Below are positions 22,355 to 29,430 of a stretch of DNA of 42,153 nucleotides, piece after piece. The first letter of the stretch is position 1, and each line of letters starts with the position of its first letter. The notes below the pieces were generated by a model. That model did no database searches and was not told the DNA's origin. It saw only the letters and a list, made by a program, of their open reading frames with translations. The stretch comes from a virus: positions 1-42,153 of IMG/VR virus record IMGVR_UViG_3300031951_000389, one strand, 5' to 3'. Made by a program: the position numbers and the translations under genes.

Positions 22355-22696
22355 ATGAACTACCGCGAAGCCGTTCAGTATGTAGCCGATTCAGTTTGCG
22401 CCCAGATCGAAGACGGACACGCCCCGCACCGTCAATACAACGCCCAGTGTGCAGACGGAGCCCACCGGCCCAGCGTCCGAGTCTATTTCGCAGACATCCC
22501 CTACCGGGTCTGCGACACGATCCCAGGCGGCGCCGTCCGCGTTGCGATCGACCTTGACGCGACCCGCGCCCGCTGGCCGGTCCACGAGGCCCGAGTCTTT
22601 TTCGAGCGACACGACTACGACGCCGGCGAGGCCGCCGACGACATCGCCGCCGCCGTGCTCGACCAGATCGGCAGCACCGCGGAGATCCTTCGCTAA
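22355..22696 (+). CDS. Accessory protein of unknown function
   Basis: 113 residues; GGAG at 8 nt. YREAVQYVADSVCAQIEDGH opens a helical segment, followed by beta strands (RVYFADIPYRVCDTIPGGAV, RVAIDLDATRARW) and a final helix VLDQIGSTAEILR. It seems a small globular alpha/beta protein. No family recognised. Confidence 0.6.
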   Translation: MNYREAVQYVADSVCAQIEDGHAPHRQYNAQCADGAHRPSVRVYFADIPYRVCDTIPGGAVRVAIDLDATRARWPVHEARVFFERHDYDAGEAADDIAAAVLDQIGSTAEILR

Positions 22697-22767
22697 CCGC
22701 GGCCGCCCCCGCCCGGCGGCAACTTCGCCGCCGGGCTCCCGACCCCGAGACCAAGAGACCCCGACAA

Positions 22768-23130
22768 ATGAACGCCGCCACCTACGACCACCTTCGCCTA
22801 TTCGCCAACGCCGCCCGCGTGCTCCGCCACCTGGTCCCCGAGTTGCCGCCCGTGCCCACGATCGAGCACGACGCCGGCCCCTGGCAAGAGATCGACGCCG
22901 CCGCCCGATGGATGGACGGCCCCGGCGTCACGGCCGGCCGATACGAGCCCGGCCCAGACGCGCCGCCGGCGTGGTGCCACTGGCACCGTATCGCGTGGCG
23001 TTCAATCGTGCTCGCCGCGGCCGAGGCCGCAGGGCAGGGGCTCGCCGCCGATGAGCGTTCCCACCTCGACCGCATGACAACGCCAGAACTGGCCGACCAA
23101 CTCACCTACCTATCCGACTACCAAGGCTGA
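22768..23130 (+). CDS. Accessory protein of unknown function
   Basis: 120 residues, only a weak ribosome site (AAGAG). Predicted helical; Trp-rich centre (WQEIDAAARWMDGPGVTAGR, WCHWHRIAWRSIVLAAAEAA) and a final SHLDRMTTPELADQLTYLSD. No family recognised. It lies between two genes with the stereotyped GGAG leader. Confidence 0.55.
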   Translation: MNAATYDHLRLFANAARVLRHLVPELPPVPTIEHDAGPWQEIDAAARWMDGPGVTAGRYEPGPDAPPAWCHWHRIAWRSIVLAAAEAAGQGLAADERSHLDRMTTPELADQLTYLSDYQG

Positions 23131-23228
23131 CCGGCCGCCCCCACGCCGGCCCCGGCTCCGCCGCGGCCGGCCAGGGGGATGCCGACCACGCCGGCCGACG
23201 CCCGCCACCCCAACCAGGAGCCCGACCC

Positions 23229-23531
23229 ATGCCAGCCTATGCCGTCATCAGCAGCTACGCCGGAAAGACGATCGACCACCGAGACTACCCCGCCCGGTGC
23301 CGCCGGCTCTCCGAGGCCGAACTGCTCTACACCATCGCAGACGCCCGCGAGAGTCTCGCCGCGTTCCCCGACTCCGCCAACGCCGGGTACTACCAGGATG
23401 AAATTCACTACGCCGCCGCCGAGATCGAGCGGCGCCGCCGCGGCGGCCGCCGCGACCGCACGCCCGCCGCAGTGTCAGCCGCCATCCGCGAGGCCGCCGC
23501 GGCCGAGCTCGTGGCCATGCTCGAGGATTGA
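23229..23531 (+). CDS. Accessory protein of unknown function
   Basis: 100 residues with the same 20-nt leader as the gene at 21706. AYAVISSYAGKTIDHRDYPA, then a helical SEAELLYTIADARESLAAFP, AGYYQDEIHYAAAEIERR and an Arg-rich, Ala-rich C-terminus. Small helical bundle, no family recognised. Confidence 0.6.
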   Translation: MPAYAVISSYAGKTIDHRDYPARCRRLSEAELLYTIADARESLAAFPDSANAGYYQDEIHYAAAEIERRRRGGRRDRTPAAVSAAIREAAAAELVAMLED

Positions 23532-23579
23532 CCCACGCCCACCCACGCCCGCCACCACCACCACAGGACAACCACGCCC

Positions 23580-23822
23580 ATGCCCACGCCCGCCACTACG
23601 CCGAACGGATTGACGGCCACGCTCACCACCACCGGGATGGAGTTGCACCGCGGCCCCACGCTCGTGGGCCGCTACCACTTCCGGAAAGACTTCGCCGGCC
23701 ACTGGACGGCCGATTGCTACACCCACGACGCGACCGGCTACCGGCTCGACCGGGTTTTCCACTGCCCGGCCGGGCTCCGAGCCGCCCGCGCCGCCGCCCG
23801 CTCGTGGAGCGAGAGCCTATAG
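23580..23822 (+). CDS. Small beta-rich accessory protein
   Basis: 80 residues. LTATLTTTGMELHRGPTLVG then YHFRKDFAGHWTADCYTHDA look like antiparallel strands, followed by a helix LRAARAAARSWSESL. No GGAG in the leader; it is preceded by CCACGCCC repeats directly before the ATG. No family recognised. Confidence 0.5.
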   Translation: MPTPATTPNGLTATLTTTGMELHRGPTLVGRYHFRKDFAGHWTADCYTHDATGYRLDRVFHCPAGLRAARAAARSWSESL

Positions 23823-23945
23823 CCACGCCCACGCCCGCCCGGCCACGCCCGCCGGGCGGGCGAAGCCACGCCGCCCCAGCCACGCCTATCAAGCCACGCC
23901 GCCCCTATGAAGCCACGCCCGCCCAGCCACGCCGGCCGCAGCATT
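23823..23945 (+). repeat. CCACGCC-type low-complexity repeats
   Basis: Five GCCACGCC(C/G) units separated by short variable stretches fill the gap before promoter P4, with a GCCCGCCGGGCGGGC hairpin among them. Single CCACGCC copies occur in most other leaders of this operon. Confidence 0.55.
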
Positions 23946-23971
23946 GACCGCGGCTTTCGATCGGCAATAAT
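23944..23971 (+). promoter_or_regulatory. Promoter P4 with partial CCGATCGG operator
   Basis: TTGACC (23944-23949), 16-nt spacer containing TTCGATCGG, AATAAT (23966-23971). As at P1, +1 would fall on the A of the ATG at 23978, giving a leaderless message. Confidence 0.75.
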
Positions 23972-23977
23972 GCACCC

Positions 23978-24199
23978 ATGCCAAACATCGACCCAAAGAA
24001 ATACGTCAGCATCCAGACCGGCGCCCGCCTGGCCGGCGTTGCCCGCATCACGCTCCGCGAGGCTATCAAGTCCGGACGCCTGCAGGGCATCGAAATCGAC
24101 GGCTACTATTTCGCACTCCGCTCCGCTTGCGAGAGCTTCGAGCGCGACCCGGTGGGCCGAGGCCGGCCCCGCGTTCGCCCAGCTGACGGCAGGCACTAA
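23978..24199 (+). CDS. Small excisionase-like HTH protein
   Basis: 73 residues. YVSIQTGARLAGVARITLRE then AIKSGRLQGIEIDGYYFALR is an HTH_17/MerR-like fold of the excisionase type: helix-turn-helix, a short wing, and a basic tail RGRPRVRPADGRH. No ribosome site precedes the ATG, in agreement with the leaderless promoter P4. It may be the recombination directionality factor for the integrase or the second regulator of the CCGATCGG sites. Confidence 0.75.
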   Translation: MPNIDPKKYVSIQTGARLAGVARITLREAIKSGRLQGIEIDGYYFALRSACESFERDPVGRGRPRVRPADGRH

Positions 24200-24237
24200 G
24201 CCACGCCCGCCCACGTTCGCAGAAAACTTCTCACCCC

Positions 24238-24265
24238 TTGACTCTATTTTGCCGATCGGTATTAT
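24238..24265 (+). promoter_or_regulatory. Promoter P3 with CCGATCGG operator
   Basis: TTGACT (24238-24243), 16-nt spacer, TATTAT (24260-24265); dyad ATTTTGCCGATCGGTATTAT. The first 22 bases up to the -10 are identical to P2. Confidence 0.85.
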
Positions 24266-24302
24266 GTCAGTGTTCACCAACAACCCCAGGAGACCCGAGA
24301 CC

Positions 24303-24647
24303 ATGACCCACGACCCCCGCACCACCGCCGAAATCCTCGCCGCCGATCCCGACACGATCGTGCTCGAGGCTTGCCCGCCAGAGTTGGCAACCATCAGCCT
24401 CGCCGGCTACGTCAACTGCGATCCGCTCACGCGGCCCGTGGTGGACGCCCTCGTGGCCGGCGACCCGCTGCCCGACGAGTTCACGATCCTCGACACCTAC
24501 GCCGACTGCGGCGATCCGCCGTCGTGGTGGCGCTGCCGCGACGTATGCGTTGCCGTGGCCGACGCGATGCGGCTGCTCGGCCTGCCGATCCGCACGACCT
24601 ACACCATGCTCGACAACATTCCCGACCCTGACACCGACCACGAGTGA
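24303..24647 (+). CDS. Accessory protein of unknown function
   Basis: 114 residues, acidic throughout. The ATG at 24303 has AGGAG at 10 nt; an in-frame ATG at 24264 overlaps the -10 box of P3 and cannot be used from that promoter. Segments: EILAADPDTIVLEACPPELA, then GYVNCDPLTRPVVDALVAGD, then WWRCRDVCVAVADAMRLLGL. Four Cys but no clear metal site. First gene of a promoter P3 transcript that continues into the primase-polymerase gene. Confidence 0.6.
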   Translation: MTHDPRTTAEILAADPDTIVLEACPPELATISLAGYVNCDPLTRPVVDALVAGDPLPDEFTILDTYADCGDPPSWWRCRDVCVAVADAMRLLGLPIRTTYTMLDNIPDPDTDHE

Positions 24648-24664
24648 AAAGGAGACCCACGCCC

Positions 24665-25150
24665 ATGCACGCGCTCGCCCCCCTCGCCGCCGCCGGCTGC
24701 TTGTTCGTCCGCCTCGCCCGTGGCGAGAAACGGCCGCTCGGCGCCGGCTGGCAGCACAAAGGCACCGACGACCTGGAGACCGTCGCCGCCTGGCTCGCCG
24801 CCCGGTCAAACGTCGGCATCCTCCTCGGCCCCGACTCCGGAGTGATCGACGTGGAATACGACGACCCCGCCGGCCGCAACCAGCTCGCAGCCTATGGCGT
24901 GCTCGACATACCCACGCCGACGTGGCGCTCCGCCCGCGGGGAGCACCGCCTATTCCGTTGGGAACCGTGGATGCCGGCCGCGGCCGCAGTCAAAGCCGGC
25001 GACCTGGAGATCCGCATTGGCGGCCGCGCCGCTCAATCAGTGCTCCCGCCCAGCCGCCACCCCAGCGGCGCCGCCTACGAGTGGATCATCGACCCGGCCA
25101 CGCCGATTGCCGGGTTCCCCTGCCAGCTGCTCGCGGAGGCCGCCGCATGA
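24665..25150 (+). CDS. Stand-alone primase-polymerase (Prim-Pol) domain
   Basis: 161 residues. GEKRPLGAGWQHKGTDD and SNVGILLGPDSGVIDVEYDD (metal-binding Asp-x-Glu), then SARGEHRLFRWE (the GxH motif) and EIRIGGRAAQSVLPPSRH (RxGG...PPS) give the three motifs of the N-terminal domain of phage and plasmid Prim-Pol proteins. The helicase part is absent. The AAGGAG is 10 nt before the ATG at 24665; a GTG at 24644 would add 7 residues. It could prime phage DNA synthesis or act on foreign DNA entry together with ArdC. Confidence 0.8.
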   Translation: MHALAPLAAAGCLFVRLARGEKRPLGAGWQHKGTDDLETVAAWLAARSNVGILLGPDSGVIDVEYDDPAGRNQLAAYGVLDIPTPTWRSARGEHRLFRWEPWMPAAAAVKAGDLEIRIGGRAAQSVLPPSRHPSGAAYEWIIDPATPIAGFPCQLLAEAAA

Positions 25151-25410
25151 TCCGCGACATTCTCCGCGCCGCCCTGGTGCTCGCCGTGCTCGCCGTGGGC
25201 ACGTCGCTCGTGGTCGAGGCCCGTTGGCAGCTCGCCATGATCGACGCCGCCCACCGTGGGCTCGTGGCCAGCCACGCCGCTCCGCCCCAATGGCAGCCTA
25301 TGCCCACGCCCGCCCACGCCGCCCCAGCCACGCCGGCCGAGGCCCCGCTACGCCGGCTCGGCCGGGCGGCGCTCGACATGGCCGACGCCGCGCTCGGCGT
25401 GGTCCGTTAG
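25147..25410 (+). CDS. Small membrane-anchored protein
   Basis: 87 residues; the ATG overlaps the Prim-Pol stop (ATGA). IRDILRAALVLAVLAVGTSLVV is a membrane anchor; the rest is Ala/Pro-rich (PMPTPAHAAPATPAEAPLRR) with a terminal helix. Last gene of the rightward operon; its stop overlaps the stop of the convergent gene by 4 bp and no terminator hairpin is seen between them. Confidence 0.6.
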   Translation: MIRDILRAALVLAVLAVGTSLVVEARWQLAMIDAAHRGLVASHAAPPQWQPMPTPAHAAPATPAEAPLRRLGRAALDMADAALGVVR

Positions 25411-26102
25411 TCGAGCACGCCCGCAACAATCACCTGCAGAGAGGCCGCGGGCCGATCGACCGTCAGAGCCACGCCCGTCGCGGTGGCCGTGGCGTTGGCC
25501 GTGAGCGTGATCGCGGTGCCGCTCGTGACGCTGGCAATCTTCGCCGCGGCCGGTATGCCGGTGCCGGCCACGCTCATGCCGGCCTCGAGCCCCGTCGTGC
25601 TCGACAGGCCCGTGACGGCCGCCTGCCCCGTGGTTGTGTTGCCGGTCAGGCTATAGACCTGGTCCGTGTTCACGACGTCCAGAGCCTTCGACGTCCCACT
25701 CGTGGCCAGCCCGGCCCGCGGTGCCGTCACTAGGACGAGGCCCTCCGGGGCGACCACCAGCGTGCCCGAACTGGAAAAGCCGCTCCAGCGGTCAGAAGGC
25801 GTGCCGCCAACCGTGAATCCGGTAGCCGTCGAGAGGTTGCGGAACAGCAGTGCCTTGACCTTCCAGATGTTGATTGAGCCGCTCGCCCCGAATACAGATC
25901 GGGCGAGCGCCGTCAGGTCGATCGACTGCGATTGGCCGGCCGCGATGGAGTAGGTGTTGCTCCAGAATGAATCCGCCTGCCCGGCGCCGGTGCCGTTGTC
26001 GAGGCTCAACGCCACATTCGCGGCGACGGCATCAGTTGCCGTGCCGTCATCCCATGAAGGATTCAACTGCACCACGCCCGACAGTGAAAACGACTGCGCC
26101 AT
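25407..26102 (-). CDS. Beta-rich virion-associated protein
   Basis: 231 residues; GAGGGG lies 7 nt before the ATG. NVALSLDNGTGAGQADSFWS and LTALARSVFGASGSINIWKV form the first half; the C-terminal half has TGLSSTTGLEAGMSVAGTGI and TAITLTANATATATGVALTV, an Ig-like or beta module common in phage structural proteins. Probably a decoration, tail or fibre-tip protein. It is the last gene of the leftward late block and converges on the accessory operon. Confidence 0.65.
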   Translation of the reverse strand: MAQSFSLSGVVQLNPSWDDGTATDAVAANVALSLDNGTGAGQADSFWSNTYSIAAGQSQSIDLTALARSVFGASGSINIWKVKALLFRNLSTATGFTVGGTPSDRWSGFSSSGTLVVAPEGLVLVTAPRAGLATSGTSKALDVVNTDQVYSLTGNTTTGQAAVTGLSSTTGLEAGMSVAGTGIPAAAKIASVTSGTAITLTANATATATGVALTVDRPAASLQVIVAGVLD

Positions 26103-26103
26103 G

Positions 26104-26478
26104 CTACTTCCCCTCGCGAATGGTTTGGCCGATCTCTGCGAGCCGCTCACGCCAGCGGGCATCGCTCCACCACAGTTCGAGAATCACATGCGAAATGCCG
26201 GCCACGGCCCCGGCTAGCAGCAGTTGCCACATCGGCCCGACGCCGTGGCGGGCTTCCCACTGCTCACGCACTTGAGCCCGCAGCAGCACCATGGCGTGAT
26301 CGACGCTCTTATGAAGGCGGCCGCCGGACCGCTCCGCCGCCTCGAGGTGGTTGTGCGGCCAATGCCGCAGCACGAGCCGCGTCAGCTCGTCCACCCGCCA
26401 GCTCTTGCAGTAATGCACGCGGCCACCCAGCCGGTACCGGACATGGGCGGAAAGCTGCTCTAGGGCATCCACGCTCAT
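26104..26478 (-). CDS. Membrane-associated protein
   Basis: 124 residues; ATGA overlap with the preceding gene. A basic, soluble N-terminal part (VRYRLGGRVHYCKSWRVDEL) and one membrane helix near the C-terminus (MWQLLLAGAVAGISHVILEL, then WW). Single late membrane helices fit a spanin- or pinholin-like role in the lysis block; this is inference from position. Confidence 0.6.
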   Translation of the reverse strand: MSVDALEQLSAHVRYRLGGRVHYCKSWRVDELTRLVLRHWPHNHLEAAERSGGRLHKSVDHAMVLLRAQVREQWEARHGVGPMWQLLLAGAVAGISHVILELWWSDARWRERLAEIGQTIREGK

Positions 26479-26771
26479 CGCACCTGGGGGCATTTGCCGT
26501 CCGGACATTTGCCGGCCTTACACTTACACGATGCAGGGCAGGGGCACGGCTGGACGATATGGCCGTCCGGCTTCCACTTGCCGCCGACGCACGTCCCGCC
26601 GCACGCACATTCATTGACCGGCGTCGGCGGTGCCGGCGGTGCCTGCTCCGGCGCGAAGGAGGCGTAGGCCACGGCCACGGCCGCCGCAGCCCGCGGCCGC
26701 TCGACGTCCACCGCGGCCGGGTCAGCGGCCAGCCAGGCGAGGCACGAGAGGAACCATTGCCACAGGCTCAT
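26475..26771 (-). CDS. Cys-rich exported or membrane-bound small protein
   Basis: 98 residues. N-terminal helix SLWQWFLSCLAWLAA resembles a signal anchor. The C-terminal 45 residues contain CACGGTCVGGKWKPDGHIVQ then PCPCPASCKCKAGKCPDGKC, ten Cys in a CxC/CxxxC pattern suited to disulfides or metal. TGATG overlap with the upstream gene. Placed right after the papain-like peptidase in the same block, it may act at the host envelope. Confidence 0.7.
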   Translation of the reverse strand: MSLWQWFLSCLAWLAADPAAVDVERPRAAAAVAVAYASFAPEQAPPAPPTPVNECACGGTCVGGKWKPDGHIVQPCPCPASCKCKAGKCPDGKCPQVR

Positions 26772-27031
26772 CACCACCCCCGCGCGTGATTGAGTGTCGG
26801 AGCCCCGTCCGGCCCGATCGGAGCGTGGATTGCATACGCTTCGCCGCCCGCCGTCGGCGGCTGCTCGGCCACCAGGGCAATCCAGAGGAACGACTTCGCC
26901 GCCCGCGCGATGAAGCGCAGCACCGGGCGATCCTTGGCCGGCGGCCCCAGCGGCGAGCTCGAGGACGACGCCAACCAGTAGCCAGCCGCCAGGGCGAGCA
27001 CGATGAACACGGTGTTGCGGTCTACCCTCAT
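26771..27031 (-). CDS. Small membrane protein
   Basis: 86 residues from the ATG at 27031, whose ribosome site is GGAG with spacer TATTTCG. The string GGAGTATTTCGATG is nearly the same as the dispersed iteron motif. Residues 6-25 (NTVFIVLALAAGYWLASSSS) are a membrane anchor; the rest is soluble with a second hydrophobic patch (FLWIALVAE). Candidate lysis-block membrane protein. Confidence 0.6.
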   Translation of the reverse strand: MRVDRNTVFIVLALAAGYWLASSSSSPLGPPAKDRPVLRFIARAAKSFLWIALVAEQPPTAGGEAYAIHAPIGPDGAPTLNHARGW

Positions 27032-27044
27032 CGAAATACTCCAA

Positions 27045-28193
27045 TCAGAGAGCCAGGGCACGAATGATCGGCGGGTCGGCAGGCTTGGCGGGCTCGGCCG
27101 GCGGCTGCTGCAGCCACCCTCCGTGGTGCAGGTCTCGCCACTCGAATCCGCTCACCCCACCTATGACAAATGAATCTGACTGCCGCAGAATCGCTTCGGC
27201 GTCCGCCCGCGTCATCCAGAACGAGCCGTCCGGCTGGTCCGGCGGGTGCTTTGGGCCTGCCACCCAGCCCTTGCCCCACGAGTTCAAACACAAGACGCCG
27301 TCGCGCGGGTTGACCATCCGCGGCTCATTGCCCTTGCCGCTGTTGGCCGCGTACTTGATCGAGCACAGGAGCATACAGTGGTTCCAGTTGCCGCCACGCG
27401 GCAGGAACCCATCGGCATCACGCTGGTTTGTCTTGGCGAATCCGACATTGCTACAGACGGGCACCACATACCCAGCCTCGAGCGCGGCCGTCAGCGACTC
27501 CCAATCCTCGCAGAGAGCGACGGCCCTAGCCGTATGTTTCATGCCGGCCTTGCCGATCGCTGGCGGGGCGCCGTAGGCACCCCACTCCTTCGACCGCGGA
27601 ATCGAATACGTCGTCAGATCGACGTCGCCGTATTTCTCACGATAGACGATCCCACCCTGGCCGCTCTTGAGGCCGGCCACCCAACGAGCCGCCGCCGCCC
27701 CGTAGCTGCCGTCGCCCCACCCCGCAAACGTCACCGGCGGGAGCCTCGCGGCCGTCCGACTGCCCCCATAGATAGGCTCGGTCGCGACGAGCTTGGGCGG
27801 GTGCGGCATCTTGCCGGTGGCCCAATCCACACTTTGAGCGAAAAAACTTCCGAGCCCCCACCCAAACGAAACGCAGGAGCCGTGCGGGCCTTGGTTCCAT
27901 GGCTCGAACGGCTTGCCGTACACCTCCCGGTGGGCCGCATCGACATACCTATACAGGTAGGTATCGCGGCCTTGGGCCTTGGCCAGACATTCCGCTCCGG
28001 CTTGGCGAAACATCGGCTCGTCCAGCTCTGATAGGAACTCGCGGACCCCTGCCGGGTTTGGGACGTAGCCCATGCCATGCACGTCGCCGGCCACAGGCAC
28101 GCGCCGCCCGGCCTGGCCGGCGACGACGAACGCCGCGACGACCAACGCCACGGACGCCACGAGTGTCAGAGCGTTGCGCCTATCGCGTGACAT
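27045..28193 (-). CDS. Exported papain-like (C1A) cysteine peptidase
   Basis: 382 residues. Residues 9-30 are a signal peptide or anchor (LTLVASVALVVAAFVVAGQA). The papain fold has NQGPHGSCVSFGWG with Gln101 (oxyanion) and Cys107, His272 in GGNWNHCMLLC, and Asn304 in LNSWGKGW. A Pro-rich tail follows. All catalytic residues are present. An exported protease amid small membrane proteins in the late region fits cell-wall or envelope degradation at lysis, or virion entry. It overlaps the previous gene by 14 nt. Confidence 0.85.
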   Translation of the reverse strand: MSRDRRNALTLVASVALVVAAFVVAGQAGRRVPVAGDVHGMGYVPNPAGVREFLSELDEPMFRQAGAECLAKAQGRDTYLYRYVDAAHREVYGKPFEPWNQGPHGSCVSFGWGLGSFFAQSVDWATGKMPHPPKLVATEPIYGGSRTAARLPPVTFAGWGDGSYGAAAARWVAGLKSGQGGIVYREKYGDVDLTTYSIPRSKEWGAYGAPPAIGKAGMKHTARAVALCEDWESLTAALEAGYVVPVCSNVGFAKTNQRDADGFLPRGGNWNHCMLLCSIKYAANSGKGNEPRMVNPRDGVLCLNSWGKGWVAGPKHPPDQPDGSFWMTRADAEAILRQSDSFVIGGVSGFEWRDLHHGGWLQQPPAEPAKPADPPIIRALAL

Positions 28194-28734
28194 CAGCGGC
28201 GGCCCTCGCGATGGTGCGGTATGCGGAGACCCACTTCGACCGCTGATCCGGCGTCACCGGCCCGCCGGCGACCCCTACCACCTGGTCGAGGTACTGGTGG
28301 ATCGCGTCCCGCACATGCGGCTGCCGGCTGCCGAGACTCTCGCCCCGCATCCGCCCCTCGCGGGCCGCGACACGCAGATCGTCGAACGCTACGCCTGTCG
28401 TGAGCCGCGGCTGCTCTTTCATGCCGTCCTGCTCGATGCACGCCGCGATCTCATCGCAGAGGGCCTCGAGCATTTGGGCATCGGCCGGGGCAGTGGGGCC
28501 GACGAACTTGCCGGCGAGCACAATGCCCGCGTCCGGGGCCGGAGGGGCAGGGGTGGGCACCGGCGGTGCGGCCGGCATACGCCACGAGTACGCCACGACC
28601 GCGGCCGCAATCAGACCGGCCGCGGCCAGGTGCCGGCGGTCCAGCTCGGGCACGTCAACGTGGTCGAGCATCTTCACAACCTGCGGCCACCACAAAGCTG
28701 CGGCCGCAGACAGGAGGAGAATCGCAGTCAGCAT
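28180..28734 (-). CDS. Membrane protein, possible lysis accessory
   Basis: 184 residues; TGATG start. Two N-terminal membrane helices (LTAILLLSAAAALWW and HLAAAGLIAAAVVAYSW), a Pro/Ala linker, then a soluble helical domain (MLEALCDEIAACIEQDGMKE, RDAIHQYLDQVVG). Its place directly before the papain-like peptidase suggests a holin- or spanin-like partner, unproven. Confidence 0.65.
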   Translation of the reverse strand: MLTAILLLSAAAALWWPQVVKMLDHVDVPELDRRHLAAAGLIAAAVVAYSWRMPAAPPVPTPAPPAPDAGIVLAGKFVGPTAPADAQMLEALCDEIAACIEQDGMKEQPRLTTGVAFDDLRVAAREGRMRGESLGSRQPHVRDAIHQYLDQVVGVAGGPVTPDQRSKWVSAYRTIARAAADVTR

Positions 28735-29111
28735 CAGCGGCTCCGGATCATCGGCAGAAGGGTTTCGGTTGCCCCGCCGGCGAGCGCCAGCACGAGCGAG
28801 CGGACGGCAGGCCGGGCGACCATCCACAGCGGCGCCATCGTCCAGGGCACGCACTTGTCGGCCACCAGGTCGAACAGGCTGGCAACGGCGTGCAGGGCGA
28901 TCTCTTTCTTCTCCGCCCCGGTGAGGTTCTGCATCACGTCGAGGGCCTGGATCGAAATACGAAGCAGGGCCACGAGGAGCGTGCCGAACTCCGCCCACGT
29001 TAGGCCGTCAGCGGCGGCGGCCCGCGCGGCCTGGAGGAACGCCGAGACCTTGCCGGCCACGTCGTCATAGCTGCCGGCCGCAATCACCGGACCCGTGGCG
29101 ACATTCGTCAT
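28734..29111 (-). CDS. Helical late protein, holin-like context
   Basis: 125 residues; ATGA start overlap. TWAEFGTLLVALLRISIQAL and GAEKKEIALHAVASLFDLVA, then WMVARPAVRSLVLALAGGAT. The EKKEIxLxAVAxLFDxVAD...PAVRSLVLALAxGAxExLLP pattern recurs in environmental tailed phages without a proven role, to my knowledge. Amphipathic helices suggest membrane association. Confidence 0.6.
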   Translation of the reverse strand: MTNVATGPVIAAGSYDDVAGKVSAFLQAARAAAADGLTWAEFGTLLVALLRISIQALDVMQNLTGAEKKEIALHAVASLFDLVADKCVPWTMAPLWMVARPAVRSLVLALAGGATETLLPMIRSR

Positions 29112-29350
29112 TTGATGAGCCCCTTTTCCCACAGTTCTTTGGCAGTCTGGACGTTCACGCCCAGCTCGTAGGCCAGCAGCTCCCAAAACGTGACCGACTG
29201 CTTATTGCTGCTCGTAATGCAGCCGACGCCCACGCTGCGGCGATGCTGGTAGTGGACGTGCTCGCCGCCCTCGCCGGGCGGAGCAAGGGCCTCGCGGCCT
29301 TTGGCCGATCGCCGGAACAGCGTTTCGTTCACCCGTGCCCGGCTAATCAC
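29108..29350 (-). CDS. Small late protein
   Basis: 80 residues from the GTG at 29350 (AGGAG 10 nt upstream, inside the tail of late box B). ISRARVNETLFRRSAKGREA, then HVHYQHRRSVGVGCITSSNK and FWELLAYELGVNVQTAKELW. A longer start at 29398 would lie upstream of the box and is less likely. No family recognised; the C-terminal helix-turn-helix-like end may bind nucleic acid. Confidence 0.5.
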   Translation of the reverse strand: MISRARVNETLFRRSAKGREALAPPGEGGEHVHYQHRRSVGVGCITSSNKQSVTFWELLAYELGVNVQTAKELWEKGLIK

Positions 29351-29361
29351 GTCGCTCTGTC

Positions 29362-29387
29362 TCCTACCACCATTGTACGATTGTTCA
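29362..29387 (-). promoter_or_regulatory. Late-gene tandem box, copy B
   Basis: Minus strand: TGAACAATCGTACAATGG then TGGTAGGA. Tandem 8-mers ACAATCGT-ACAATGGT. It matches copy A at 22 of 26 positions. TACAAT resembles a -10 element. It heads the lysis-type block. Confidence 0.6.
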
Positions 29388-29430
29388 GGTGCGGGCATGG
29401 CCGTAGTGATCCCTGTGTTCCAGCGGGCGG

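Noticed and set aside
23823-23945. CRISPR array or tandem repeat element
   Set aside because: The CCACGCC units are short and irregularly spaced, with no unique spacers of constant length.
24267-24280. CAGTGTTCACC downstream of P3 as a fourth late box
   Set aside because: It matches only one half of the tandem box and lies on the plus-strand operon; probably chance.
24264-24302. Start of the 24303 gene at the ATG at 24264
   Set aside because: This ATG lies within the -10 of P3 and would not be in the transcript; a GGAG precedes 24303.
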